Shown here one piece after another: positions 7,519 to 14,979 of a stretch of DNA of 22,933 bases. The translations under genes were made by a program, and so were the position numbers. The first letter of the stretch is position 1; every line of letters begins with the position of its first letter. The stretch lies in contig JBKGZM010000027.1 in the NCBI GenBank assembly GCA_046545575.1, positions 1 to 22,933 on the forward strand, read 5' to 3'. Below the pieces are notes generated by a model, which was given only the letters and a program-made list of their open reading frames with translations, ran no database searches and was not told the origin of the DNA. Source of the stretch: JAGXOF01 sp046545575. GTDB taxonomy: Bacteria; Chloroflexota; Dehalococcoidia; SZUA-161; SpSt-899.

Positions 7519-7700
7519 TGTCGGAATCTCCTCATTTCCTGCCTCTAAAGATTATAGTAGTACAAAAGCTTTTCTTTTTCCACGGTTTTGGCGGTTTTGC
7601 TTTTCTAAATCACATTACTGACAGATTATGCCGAGAACTTTTTGTGTCCTACTTATATGATACAATGATGCCGTGGTTCAGGTATTAGTGATATGGAGAG

Positions 7701-7730
7701 TTGCGTAAAGCGCTTGGAAAGGGTTACAAT
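7701..7730 (+). promoter_or_regulatory. Candidate promoter for the Yip1-like gene
   Basis: TTGCGT (7701-7706), 18 bases and TACAAT (7725-7730) lie about 60 bases upstream of the ATG at 7790. A second AT-rich -10-like stretch (TATATGATACAAT) lies near 7655-7670. The choice between them is uncertain. Nothing else is visible in the 270-base gap 7519-7789. Confidence 0.35.
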
Positions 7731-7789
7731 ACCAGCAAGCTGGCCAAAATGTCTTGGCCTGGACAGTATTGTTTTGGAAGGAGGAAAGG

Positions 7790-8347
7790 ATGGCGAATTC
7801 GCTTGTAAGCAGAATGGTGCGGGCTGCGAAGCTGGATGTTAATCTTTATGAGGAAGTCGAGGCTGATAGTAAAGCCAACGGGCAGGCGTTTCAGGCTGTG
7901 TTGATAGCGAGTGTGGCGAGCGGTCTGGGATCAGGTATCGCTGCTCTGCGGGTGGAAGGGGGGTCAGCCTTTGTTTGGGCATTGATAGGTGGAATCCTTG
8001 CAGCCATCGCTGGCTGGGTTACTTGGTCGTTTTTTGCCTACTGGCTGGGTACCAAGGTGTTCAAGGGTCCAGAGACGTCAGCAACGTATGGGGAACTTTT
8101 GAGGACCATTGGTTTCTCCAATTCCCCCAGGGTGCTGAGTTTCTTTTCCTTCATCCCATTTCTTGGAACCCTTATCGCCTTTGCGGTTTCGGTATGGGCG
8201 CTCATTGCGGGAGTTATAGCGGTAAGACAGGCTCTGGATTTCTCGACGGGTCGAGCGCTTGCGACATGCATGGTGGGGTGGATCACCTATATGGTGCTCG
8301 TTTTCTTGGTTCAGGGATTGCTACTGGGCGGTAGCTCGCTGTTCTAG
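7790..8347 (+). CDS. Yip1-domain integral membrane protein
   Basis: A 185-residue polytopic membrane protein. After a soluble N-terminus (MANSLVSRMVRAAKLDVNLYEEVEAD) come about four to five hydrophobic segments: QAVLIASVASGLGSGIAAL, FVWALIGGILAAIAGWVTWSF, a re-entrant FFSFIPFLGTLIAFAVSVWAL, and WITYMVLVFLVQGLLLG. The features ATYGELLRTIGFSNSPRVL and the WALIAGVIAVRQAL segment match the YIP1 family, whose bacterial members have no well-defined role. I start at ATG 7790 because GGAAGGAGG lies just upstream; an in-frame GTG-type start at 7754 would add 12 residues without a ribosome site. The gene ends about 80 bases before the tRNA. Confidence 0.8.
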   Translation: MANSLVSRMVRAAKLDVNLYEEVEADSKANGQAFQAVLIASVASGLGSGIAALRVEGGSAFVWALIGGILAAIAGWVTWSFFAYWLGTKVFKGPETSATYGELLRTIGFSNSPRVLSFFSFIPFLGTLIAFAVSVWALIAGVIAVRQALDFSTGRALATCMVGWITYMVLVFLVQGLLLGGSSLF

Positions 8348-8428
8348 GATTGACACAGGGCAAATTGATCGAGAAAGCTGTTGATAAATCTGGATTTTGG
8401 CATCCGTAAATGGTAGAATTTGAAGCTG

Positions 8429-8502
8429 GCGCCCGTAGCTCAGTCGGACAGAGCACCGGTCTTCGGAACCGGGGGTTGTGGGTTCGAGTCCCACCGGGCG
8501 CG
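8429..8502 (+). tRNA. tRNA-Arg (anticodon TCG)
   Basis: A full cloverleaf can be folded by hand. The acceptor stem is GCGCCCG (8429-8435) with CGGGCGC (8495-8501) and discriminator G8502. The D arm is GCTC/GAGC. The anticodon stem is CCGGT/ACCGG with loop CTTCGGA (8461-8467), which places TCG at 8463-8465. The variable loop is GGGTT, and the T arm is GTGGG/CCCAC with loop TTCGAGT. The CCA end is not encoded (CCG follows). It reads CGA and related CGN arginine codons. An extended -10-like TGGTAGAAT (8411-8419) lies immediately upstream. Confidence 0.97.
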
Positions 8503-8587
8503 CCGTGTTCCCCTTCAAAGGGCCTTTCTATGTTTCCTCATCACTTCCTGGTGTCCCAGCACTGGTAAGAGAGACTGTTTGAGATCC

Positions 8588-8623
8588 CTATCGACGGATT
8601 TTGAGATTCTTCTAAGTCGATAG
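8588..8623. repeat. 8-bp perfect inverted repeat upstream of the operon promoter
   Basis: CTATCGAC (8588-8595) and GTCGATAG (8616-8623) are perfect inverted arms separated by 20 bases. The right arm ends one base before the -35 box of the malic-enzyme operon promoter. There is no T-run, so a terminator is unlikely; a dimeric regulator site is the more natural reading. This is inference from position and symmetry. Confidence 0.45.
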
Positions 8624-8624
8624 C

Positions 8625-8654
8625 TTGACAGCACCCCACTCTGCATAGTACAAT
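8625..8654 (+). promoter_or_regulatory. Strong sigma-70-type promoter of the malic enzyme/fumarase/Sdh operon
   Basis: TTGACA (8625-8630), 18 bases and TACAAT (8649-8654) give a perfect -35 and a near-consensus -10. Transcription would begin near 8661, leaving a leader of about 110 bases before the malic enzyme ATG. I see no recognisable riboswitch fold in that leader. Confidence 0.68.
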
Positions 8655-8769
8655 CTCGATAACTCGTTGCTATTCGCCGTGATTTACATCACCAGAGGAG
8701 TGATTTGCACAGGAAGCAGCCAAGCTATAAGATTGCTTCCAGCAATTTGAACATCTAAAAAGGAGAACT

Positions 8770-10122
8770 ATGGCAAAGAAACCGACCAAAGAGGAACTCC
8801 TGGAAAAGGCAAAGAAGCCGGCAGCGGATGCCATGAAGCTTCACGCTGATTACCGCGGGAAAATGCAAACGGTGCCCAAATGCCAGGTCAGGGATTTCAA
8901 CGACTTCGCCATCTACTACACCCCGGGCGTCGCCGAGCCCTGCAAGGCGATACAGGCTGATGAATCGAAAATGAATGAGCTGACCAACCGCTGGAACACG
9001 GTGGCCGTGGTCTCCGATTGCACGCGGGTTCTGGGCCTTGGAGACATAGGTCCCAAGGCAGGATATCCGGTTATGGAAGGGAAATGTCTCCTGTTCAAGT
9101 ACCTCGGCGGCGTGGACGCCGTGCCCATCTGCCTCGATACCAAGGACCCCGACGAGATAATCCAGGTGGTCAAGTGGCTTGAGCCATCATTTGCCGGCAT
9201 AAATCTAGAGGACATCGCCAATCCCAAGTGCTTTTACATACTGGATCGCTTAAGAGCGGAGGCAAAGATCCCCGTGTGGCACGATGACCAGCAGGGGACA
9301 GCAGCGATCACCACCGCCGGACTGATAAACTCCCTCAAGATCGTCAATAAGAGAATCGGCGATGCGAGAGTCGTCTTTAATGGCTCAGGGGCGGCCAACG
9401 TAGCCATTGCCAGGGTCCTCTTTCACTTCGGTATCAATCCGGGGAACGCCATAGTAGTTGACAGCAAGGGCATACTTCATAAAGGACGGGAAGATATCGA
9501 GAAAAACAAAGAGCAATATGCTGATAAGTGGAACTTCATTCAGACTACCAACGCCGAAAACAAAACAGGCGGACTCACCGAGGCACTCCAGGGTGCTGAT
9601 GTACTCATCTCACTTTCGCATTCGGGTCCAGATGTAATATCGCCGGAGCATATCAAGGGAATGGCTAAAGACTCTATATGCTTTGTATGCGCCAATCCCA
9701 TACCGGAGATATGGCCCTGGGAAGCCAAAGAGGCAGGGGCCAGGATCGTAGCCACCGGCAGGTCCGATTTCCCCAATCAGGTTAATAACTCCATAGGCTT
9801 CCCCGCCATCTTCCGCGGCGTCCTCGATGTACAGGCAAGTACCATCACCGATGACATGTGCGTAACGGCCGCTGAGTCGCTGGCGAAATACGCCGAAGAG
9901 CACGGCATGAACGAAGACTACATCACACCGACGATGGAGCAGCCGGAGGCATTCATTCAGGAGGCGGTCGATGTCGGCATGGAGGCCCAGAAGGAAGGCG
10001 TGGCATCGGTCCAGATTAGCCGCGAGGAGTTGTGGAAGAAGGTTGAGTCCATCATCACCGAGGCACGGGAAACCCATGACGCCCTGGTAAGAGCGGGATG
10101 TATACCTCCCGCGGTGACATAG
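8770..10122 (+). CDS. Malic enzyme (malate dehydrogenase, oxaloacetate-decarboxylating)
   Basis: Malic enzyme interconverts malate with pyruvate and CO2 using NAD(P). The 450-residue protein has the short bacterial/archaeal architecture. Seen: YYTPGVAEP (49-57) with the catalytic Tyr50, GDIGPKAGYPVMEGK (91-105) ending in the catalytic Lys105, metal ligands in NLEDIA (E147, D148) and WHDDQQGTA (D172/D173), and the nucleotide motif VVFNGSGAANVAIARVL (191-207). The block VCANPIPEIWPWEA and ATGRSDFPNQVNNSIGFP is also typical. AAGGAG lies five bases before the ATG. It opens an operon with fumarase 13 bases downstream, so it probably feeds or drains malate in the same pathway. Cofactor preference cannot be decided here. 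Confidence 0.95.
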   Translation: MAKKPTKEELLEKAKKPAADAMKLHADYRGKMQTVPKCQVRDFNDFAIYYTPGVAEPCKAIQADESKMNELTNRWNTVAVVSDCTRVLGLGDIGPKAGYPVMEGKCLLFKYLGGVDAVPICLDTKDPDEIIQVVKWLEPSFAGINLEDIANPKCFYILDRLRAEAKIPVWHDDQQGTAAITTAGLINSLKIVNKRIGDARVVFNGSGAANVAIARVLFHFGINPGNAIVVDSKGILHKGREDIEKNKEQYADKWNFIQTTNAENKTGGLTEALQGADVLISLSHSGPDVISPEHIKGMAKDSICFVCANPIPEIWPWEAKEAGARIVATGRSDFPNQVNNSIGFPAIFRGVLDVQASTITDDMCVTAAESLAKYAEEHGMNEDYITPTMEQPEAFIQEAVDVGMEAQKEGVASVQISREELWKKVESIITEARETHDALVRAGCIPPAVT

Positions 10123-10135
10123 CCAAGGAGGACCA

Positions 10136-10981
10136 ATGAGAGAAATCAAGGCCAGTGACGTTAAAGAAACCGTATCCAGTCTTTTCCGGGAAGCGTGCGT
10201 TCACCTGCCGGAGGACGTGCTCTCGGCCCTCAAGAAGGCACGGGAAGAGGAAGAATCCCCCATCGCCAGGGACGTTCTGGACAGAATCCTGGAAAATTCG
10301 GATATCTCCGCCAGGGACAGCATTCCCCTCTGCCAGGACACCGGCAGTTCCGTGGTCTTCCTGGAGCTTGGCCAGGAGGCCTGCATAGTTGGCGGCGACC
10401 TCTACACGGCGGTAAACGAAGGGGTAGCCCAGGGTTACACAGAGGGGTACCTGCGGAAATCCATGTTGAGCCAGCCCTTTTCTTTCAGGGTAAACACAAA
10501 GGACAACACGCCAGCAATTATCTATACGGATATAGTTCCCGGGGATAAGCTCAGGATAATCGCCATGCCCAAAGGCGGCGGTGCGGAGAATATGGCCCGA
10601 CTGGGAATGCTCACGCCGGCCAGTGGGCGTCAGGGAGTTCTGGACTTCGTCGTCAGGGCGGTGGATGAGGCGGGGAGCAACCCCTGCCCGCCGGTTGTTG
10701 TAGGGGTTGGAGTAGGAGGAACGGCGGAGAGGACGATGATGCTGGCCAAGAAGAGTCTGATGCGCAAGGTGGGCGAGCCGAATCCCGACCCCGAGGTCGC
10801 CGACCTTGAAAGGGAAATCCTGAAGCGGGTGAACAAGTTGGGCATCGGCGCTATGGGATACGGGGGCAAAATCACCGCTCTCGCCGTTCACGTGGAGACC
10901 TTCCCTGCGCATGTGGCAAGTCTGCCCGTTGCGGTAAATCTCCAGTGTCACAGCGCGCGGCACAAAGAGGCGGTCCTGTAG
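10136..10981 (+). CDS. Fumarate hydratase class I, alpha subunit
   Basis: Fumarase catalyses fumarate + water to malate; class I enzymes use an oxygen-sensitive [4Fe-4S] cluster. This is the 281-residue alpha (N-terminal) subunit of the split form. Seen: IPLCQDTGSSVVFLELG with Cys66, MPKGGGAENMARLGMLTPA (144-162), NPCPPVVVGVGVGGTAERT with Cys184, and VNLQCHSARH with Cys271. These three cysteines fit the cluster ligands. A ribosome site AAGGAGG lies just before the ATG. The beta subunit follows after nine bases containing GGAGGG. L-tartrate dehydratase alpha is a close relative, but the neighbouring malic enzyme and Sdh genes favour fumarase. Confidence 0.93.
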   Translation: MREIKASDVKETVSSLFREACVHLPEDVLSALKKAREEEESPIARDVLDRILENSDISARDSIPLCQDTGSSVVFLELGQEACIVGGDLYTAVNEGVAQGYTEGYLRKSMLSQPFSFRVNTKDNTPAIIYTDIVPGDKLRIIAMPKGGGAENMARLGMLTPASGRQGVLDFVVRAVDEAGSNPCPPVVVGVGVGGTAERTMMLAKKSLMRKVGEPNPDPEVADLEREILKRVNKLGIGAMGYGGKITALAVHVETFPAHVASLPVAVNLQCHSARHKEAVL

Positions 10982-10990
10982 GAGGGAAAT

Positions 10991-11551
10991 ATGGCAACAA
11001 GCATTACTTCGCCGATGGATAATGATACCGTGGAAAAGCTGAAGGCCGGCGATCAGGTCCTTCTCAACGGCGTCATCTACGTGGCCCGCGATGCCGCCCA
11101 CAAGCGGTTCATCGAGGCACTTGACAGGGGAGAGAAGCCCCCAATCGAAATCGAGGGTCAAATCATTTATTATATGGGACCCACACCCGCAAAGCCAGGA
11201 GAAGTCATCGGCTCAGCGGGGCCGACGACAAGCGGGCGCATGGATCCGTACTCGCCCCGGCTGATGGAGCTTGGACTCAAAGGGATGATCGGCAAGGGCA
11301 TGCGTTCACAGGCTGTTAAGGATGCCATGAAGAAGCACAAAGCGGTTTACTGCGCTGCCATCGGCGGGGCGGGAGCGCTGATTTCCAGGTCCATCAAGAA
11401 GGCCGAAGTCGTGGCCTACGAGGACCTCGGCGCCGAGGCGGTGAGACGGCTCGAGGTGGAGGATTTCCCCGTTACCGTCGTCAACGACGCCCACGGCGGC
11501 GACCTTTACGAAGAAGGAAAGGCAAAATACCGGGTAAAAGAGGCTGTATGA
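10991..11551 (+). CDS. Fumarate hydratase class I, beta subunit
   Basis: The 186-residue partner of the preceding alpha subunit carries the C-terminal part of class I fumarase. Seen: KAGDQVLLNGVIYVARDAAH with the substrate-binding AAH region, YYMGPTPAKPGEVIGSAGPT, TSGRMDPYSPRLMELG, and GMIGKGMRS. Conserved C-terminal segments are CAAIGGAGALISRSI, VVAYEDLGAEAVRRLEVEDF and PVTVVNDAHGGDLY. The start ATG has GGAGGG upstream. Its last bases overlap the next gene in ATGA (11548-11551), so fumarase and the Sdh flavoprotein are translationally coupled. Confidence 0.93.
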   Translation: MATSITSPMDNDTVEKLKAGDQVLLNGVIYVARDAAHKRFIEALDRGEKPPIEIEGQIIYYMGPTPAKPGEVIGSAGPTTSGRMDPYSPRLMELGLKGMIGKGMRSQAVKDAMKKHKAVYCAAIGGAGALISRSIKKAEVVAYEDLGAEAVRRLEVEDFPVTVVNDAHGGDLYEEGKAKYRVKEAV

Positions 11552-13266
11552 CAAGGGACATAGCGCACGACATAGTCATTTTGGGTTCAGGGCTCGCCGG
11601 ACTGCGAGCGGCCATCGAGGCCGGCAGGATAAGCAAAGGAGAGCTGGACATAGCCGTGGTCTCCAAGGTCCAGCTCATGCGGTCACACTCCGTATGCGCC
11701 GAGGGAGGCACAGCGGCAGTGCTGCGTACCGAGGAAGGAGACAGCTTCGATCTTCACTCCTGGGATACGGTCAGGGGAAGCGACTTCCTGGCCGACCAGG
11801 ATGTGGTCTCACATTTCGTCCAGGAGCTTCCCAAGGAGATAATCCAGCTGGACCACTGGGGAATCCCGTGGTCCAGACGCTCCGACGGACGCATAGCCCA
11901 GCGGCCTTTCGGCGGGCATACCTTCAACCGCGCAACACTGGCCCAGGACAAGACAGGGTTCTTCGAGATGCAGACCCTCTACGATACGCTCCAGAAGTAT
12001 GCGGACGTCACCCGCTACGATGAGTGCTACGCCACGGATATATTCGTGGAAAACGGCACCTTCCAGGGGATAACGGTGTGGGACCTCAACACTGGCGAGT
12101 TCTTCTTCATAAGGGCCAGGGCCCTGGTGATAGCGGCGGGGGGAGCGTGCCGGATGTACGGATTCACCACCTACTCGCTCACGGCCACCGGCGACGGGAT
12201 GGCCATGGCCTACAGGGCGGGGCTGCCGCTCAAGGACATGGAGTTCGTGCAGTTCCACCCGACGGGTCTCGTCCCGACCGGGATACTGGTCACGGAGGGG
12301 GCGCGGGGGGAGGGGGGATACCTCATCAACCGCGACGGCGACAGGTTCATGGCCAAGTACGCGGAGTCCAAGATGGAGACGGCGCCACGCGACATCGTTT
12401 CACGAGCCGAGATGACTGAGATAGAGGAAGGCAGAGGGCTCACAAGCGCCGAGGACCTGGGATATGTGCAACTGGACCTGCGGCACCTCGGTGCAGATCG
12501 AATCAACGAACGGCTGCCGCTGGTCAGGGAAGTGGGCATCAAGTTCGCCTTCGTGGACCCCATCTACGAGCCCTTGCCCGTGCGACCGGCAGCCCACTAT
12601 TTTATGGGCGGCATTCACGTGGACCTCAACGCGGCCACCCCGGTGGAGGGCATCTGGGCAGCGGGAGAGTCGGCCTGCGTCTCCTTCCACGGCGCCAACC
12701 GCCTCGGCTCCAATTCCACCGCCGAGTGTCTTGTAGCGGGAAGGATAGCGGGCGAGCAGGCAGCCAGGCACGCGTTAAAACGGAAGGCAACGCCCGAAAT
12801 GCCGGCAAAGCGGGTTCGAGAGGAGGAATACGCCGTCTTCGAGCAGTTCCAGCAGCGTTCCGGAAGCGAGGACATAACCGCCATCCTCTCCGAACTGCGC
12901 AGCATGATGGATGTCAAGGTCGGGGTCTTCCGAACCGGTCAGGAGCTGGAGGAGGCTTTAGGGAAGATAAGAGAGTTGCGGGAAAGGGTTAATTATGTCA
13001 AAACCGAAGAAACCACGCGGGTGTACAATACCAGCATCCTCTCCATCCTCGAGACGATCAATCTGCTGGACGTGGCGGAAGCTATCGTAGCTGGGGGGCT
13101 GGCAAGAACCGAGTGGCGGGGCTCGCATGCACGCCGGGATTTCCCAAAGCGGGACGACGAGAACTGGCTCAAGCACACTCTGGCCTACTACACCCCGGAG
13201 GGCCCGAGACTTGAATATACGCCGGTTAATATCACCATGTGGAAACCGGTGGAAAGGAAATACTGA
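11548..13266 (+). CDS. sdhA: Succinate dehydrogenase/fumarate reductase, flavoprotein subunit
   Basis: SdhA/FrdA interconverts succinate and fumarate on the cytoplasmic face of the membrane and passes electrons to the Fe-S subunit. The 572 residues are the normal length. Seen: FAD motif IVILGSGLAGLRAAIEA (9-25), the SHSVCAEGG block whose His47 is the covalent FAD site, FHPTG (236-240) with substrate His237, EGARGEGGYLIN (250-261), the active-site Arg281 in APRDIVSRA, AAHYFMGGIHVDL (348-360), and GANRLGSNSTAECLVAGR. The start overlaps the fumarase beta stop. The C, D and B subunits follow. Physiological direction (succinate oxidation or fumarate reduction) cannot be read from sequence; with malic enzyme and fumarase in the operon both directions make sense. 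Confidence 0.95.
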   Translation: MTRDIAHDIVILGSGLAGLRAAIEAGRISKGELDIAVVSKVQLMRSHSVCAEGGTAAVLRTEEGDSFDLHSWDTVRGSDFLADQDVVSHFVQELPKEIIQLDHWGIPWSRRSDGRIAQRPFGGHTFNRATLAQDKTGFFEMQTLYDTLQKYADVTRYDECYATDIFVENGTFQGITVWDLNTGEFFFIRARALVIAAGGACRMYGFTTYSLTATGDGMAMAYRAGLPLKDMEFVQFHPTGLVPTGILVTEGARGEGGYLINRDGDRFMAKYAESKMETAPRDIVSRAEMTEIEEGRGLTSAEDLGYVQLDLRHLGADRINERLPLVREVGIKFAFVDPIYEPLPVRPAAHYFMGGIHVDLNAATPVEGIWAAGESACVSFHGANRLGSNSTAECLVAGRIAGEQAARHALKRKATPEMPAKRVREEEYAVFEQFQQRSGSEDITAILSELRSMMDVKVGVFRTGQELEEALGKIRELRERVNYVKTEETTRVYNTSILSILETINLLDVAEAIVAGGLARTEWRGSHARRDFPKRDDENWLKHTLAYYTPEGPRLEYTPVNITMWKPVERKY

Positions 13267-13269
13267 GCC

Positions 13270-13710
13270 ATGAAGGTAGGGTCAAGCGAGAGAAGACATC
13301 TGGAGAACTACCTGGGGCTGAAGGGCTGGGTGTGGGGAGGCCGGTACAGGCTGGAACGGTATCTCTACACATTGCACAGGATCAGCGGCCTGGCCCTCAT
13401 GTTCTACTTCCTCCTGCATATCGCCATGAACGGCTTCAGGCTTGCAGGTGGCGAAAGCTGGACCAGTCTGATGAACATATTTGACACACCCATCGTGAAA
13501 TTCGGCGAATACCTGGTCCTTGCCGGTTTCACCTTTCATGCCCTGAATGGCTTGCGTCTCACACTCCAGGAGCCGGGCTACACACTGGGTCGCCCCAAGC
13601 CTCCTGTATACCCTTATGTCGACGCGCTTGAGAGGAGGCGTCCCATCGTGTTCGCCGTGGGAGGCGTGATAGTTATTCTTCTGGTGGTATTCATATTCGA
13701 TTTTATTTGA
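13270..13710 (+). CDS. sdhC: Succinate dehydrogenase cytochrome b subunit SdhC
   Basis: A 146-residue membrane anchor with three hydrophobic helices (about 38-58, 76-98 and 125-145). Seen: RYRLERYLYTLHRISGLALM, the HRxSG signature of SdhC with His36, then His50 (LLHIAMNG) and His90 (FHALNGLRL). The last two are candidate haem b axial ligands. It begins three bases after the sdhA stop, with AAAGGAAA inside the end of sdhA as the likely ribosome site, and sdhD follows after ten bases. It would hold the catalytic subunits at the membrane and form part of the quinone site. Confidence 0.88.
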   Translation: MKVGSSERRHLENYLGLKGWVWGGRYRLERYLYTLHRISGLALMFYFLLHIAMNGFRLAGGESWTSLMNIFDTPIVKFGEYLVLAGFTFHALNGLRLTLQEPGYTLGRPKPPVYPYVDALERRRPIVFAVGGVIVILLVVFIFDFI

Positions 13711-13720
13711 TAGGAGCGCT

Positions 13721-14074
13721 ATGCGGGAAGTTCATCTCAGACTATGGCAATTAATCGCCGCGGCAGTGATTTTCTTCCTTGCCGGGACGCACCTGGTTAT
13801 CATGCACCTTGATAATATCCTGAGCTTCTTTGGTGCAGAAGCGGGAGACCCCATGGCATGGAGTTCAGTTGCCGAGCGGGCAAGCAGCGCGGGATGGACG
13901 GTCTTTTACGGCATCGTTGTGGCCGCTGTCCTGTACCACGGCTTTCTCGGGCTGAGAAACGTGATATCGGAGTTGTCACTTTCGCCTGCGGCAGTGAGGG
14001 TGCTCAACCGGACACTTATCGTTGTGGGCATCGGGATATTCGCCTTTGCACTCTACATTCCCATCAGCACATAA
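13721..14074 (+). CDS. sdhD: Succinate dehydrogenase membrane anchor subunit SdhD
   Basis: A 117-residue protein with three predicted membrane helices (about 9-29, 58-80 and 97-114), immediately after sdhC and preceded by the ribosome site AGGAG. His24 and His29 lie in or beside helix 1 and His73 lies in helix 2 (LYHGFLGLRNVI). The HGxxGLRN pattern is typical of SdhD-type anchors. Having ligand-like histidines in both C and D would allow two haems, as in two-anchor enzymes of archaea and some bacteria; the haem count is inference. Confidence 0.87.
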   Translation: MREVHLRLWQLIAAAVIFFLAGTHLVIMHLDNILSFFGAEAGDPMAWSSVAERASSAGWTVFYGIVVAAVLYHGFLGLRNVISELSLSPAAVRVLNRTLIVVGIGIFAFALYIPIST

Positions 14075-14084
14075 TGCAAACAGC

Positions 14085-14103
14085 CATCCGCCTCAGGCGG
14101 ATG
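14085..14103. repeat. Perfect hairpin between sdhD and sdhB
   Basis: CATCCGCC, loop TCA and GGCGGATG form an 8-bp perfect stem in the 56-base gap between sdhD and sdhB. This is the largest gap inside the operon. With no T-run, it more likely affects mRNA stability or the sdhB to sdhD ratio, or is a small dispersed REP-like element, than acts as a terminator. Confidence 0.55.
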
Positions 14104-14130
14104 AGCCAACAGCCAAACCGGGAGGACTTA

Positions 14131-14979
14131 ATGAGTAACAACGGAGAGAATCAAGGGAGCGCAAGCAAGCTGACCTTAAAGGTCCAGAGGTATAACCCTG
14201 ACCATGACAAAGCTCCCTATATGCAGGAATTCACGGTCCCTTTCCGCAAGGGGATGACCGTTCTCGACGGGCTTCTCTACATAAGAGAGAACATAGACAC
14301 TTCCCTCGCCTTCCGGGCATCCTGCCGTATGGCCATCTGCGGTTCCTGCGCCATGCTGATAAACAACCTCCCCCGCCTCGCTTGTCACACGCCGGTAGAG
14401 GAGATCGGAGAATTCACGCTAGAAATTAAATCATTGCCCAATTTCGCAATCGTCAAGGATTTAGTGCCGGACACGACCAGGCTTTTCGAGAAGCACGAAT
14501 CCGTGAAACCATACCTTATGCGGGAAGACCGGGAAGAGATGGAACAACCAACCGGCGAGTTCCTGCAATCCCCGGATGAACTGGAATCATATTTGCAGTT
14601 TGCCTATTGCATCAAATGCGGTGCCTGCGTATCGGCATGCCCTACCTCGGCGACGGGGAAGCTGTATCTTGGTCCCCAGGCATTGACCCAGGCATACCGG
14701 TACTGCGCTGACAGCCGGGATAACAAGAGCGGGGAGAGGATTCCAGCGGTAGACACATATTACGGGGTCTGGGGCTGCCATTTCGCAGGTGCGTGCTCAC
14801 AGGCCTGCCCCAAGGGTGTCGACCCGGCACTGGCGATTCAGCTGCTGAAGAGAAAGGTCTTTGCCCAGAGCCTTGGGGGAAAGGAGAGGACGCCCTCTCC
14901 CGTGGCCGATCCTCCCAACGAGAGTAAAGAAAAGGTGCCTGTTCCGGAGTTTACAGTTACAGAGGAGAACCGTTCCTAG
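14131..14979 (+). CDS. sdhB: Succinate dehydrogenase/fumarate reductase, iron-sulfur subunit
   Basis: SdhB carries electrons between the flavoprotein and the quinone site. From ATG 14131 (ribosome site GGAGG at 14121-14125) it is 282 residues; the frame is open further upstream but that part overlaps sdhD. Cluster ligands are all visible. The [2Fe-2S] site has C65, C70, C73 and C85 (SCRMAICGSC, then LACH). The [4Fe-4S] site has C160, C163, C166 and C170 (CIKCGACVSACP). The third, usually [3Fe-4S], site has C216, C222 and C226 (CHFAGACSQACPKG). A hydrophilic Pro/Glu-rich tail of about 35 residues follows the catalytic core and is longer than in most homologues I know. Its TAG stop shares the palindrome CTAG (14976-14979) with the stop of the oppositely oriented Nudix gene. 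Confidence 0.95.
   Translation: MSNNGENQGSASKLTLKVQRYNPDHDKAPYMQEFTVPFRKGMTVLDGLLYIRENIDTSLAFRASCRMAICGSCAMLINNLPRLACHTPVEEIGEFTLEIKSLPNFAIVKDLVPDTTRLFEKHESVKPYLMREDREEMEQPTGEFLQSPDELESYLQFAYCIKCGACVSACPTSATGKLYLGPQALTQAYRYCADSRDNKSGERIPAVDTYYGVWGCHFAGACSQACPKGVDPALAIQLLKRKVFAQSLGGKERTPSPVADPPNESKEKVPVPEFTVTEENRS

Noticed and set aside
8478..8502. tRNA 3' end as an attachment site with a second copy downstream
   Set aside because: I looked for a repeat of the T arm and acceptor sequence in the rest of the window and found none, and there is no integrase. Only the composition shift remains, which I list separately.
8511..8530. Possible terminator after the tRNA (CCCTTCAAAGGGCCTTTCT)
   Set aside because: The stem is only 4 bp with a 4-base loop and the following T content is poor, so it cannot be supported.
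10055..11161. 368-codon open frame on the minus strand opposite fumarase
   Set aside because: It lies entirely antisense to malic enzyme and the two fumarase genes, which have clear motifs and ribosome sites. Its length results from the GC-rich codon pattern of those genes and the translation is not protein-like.
13858..14130. N-terminal extension of the sdhB frame
   Set aside because: It overlaps sdhD in another frame and passes through the intergenic hairpin. ATG 14131 has a strong ribosome site and gives the normal SdhB N-terminus.
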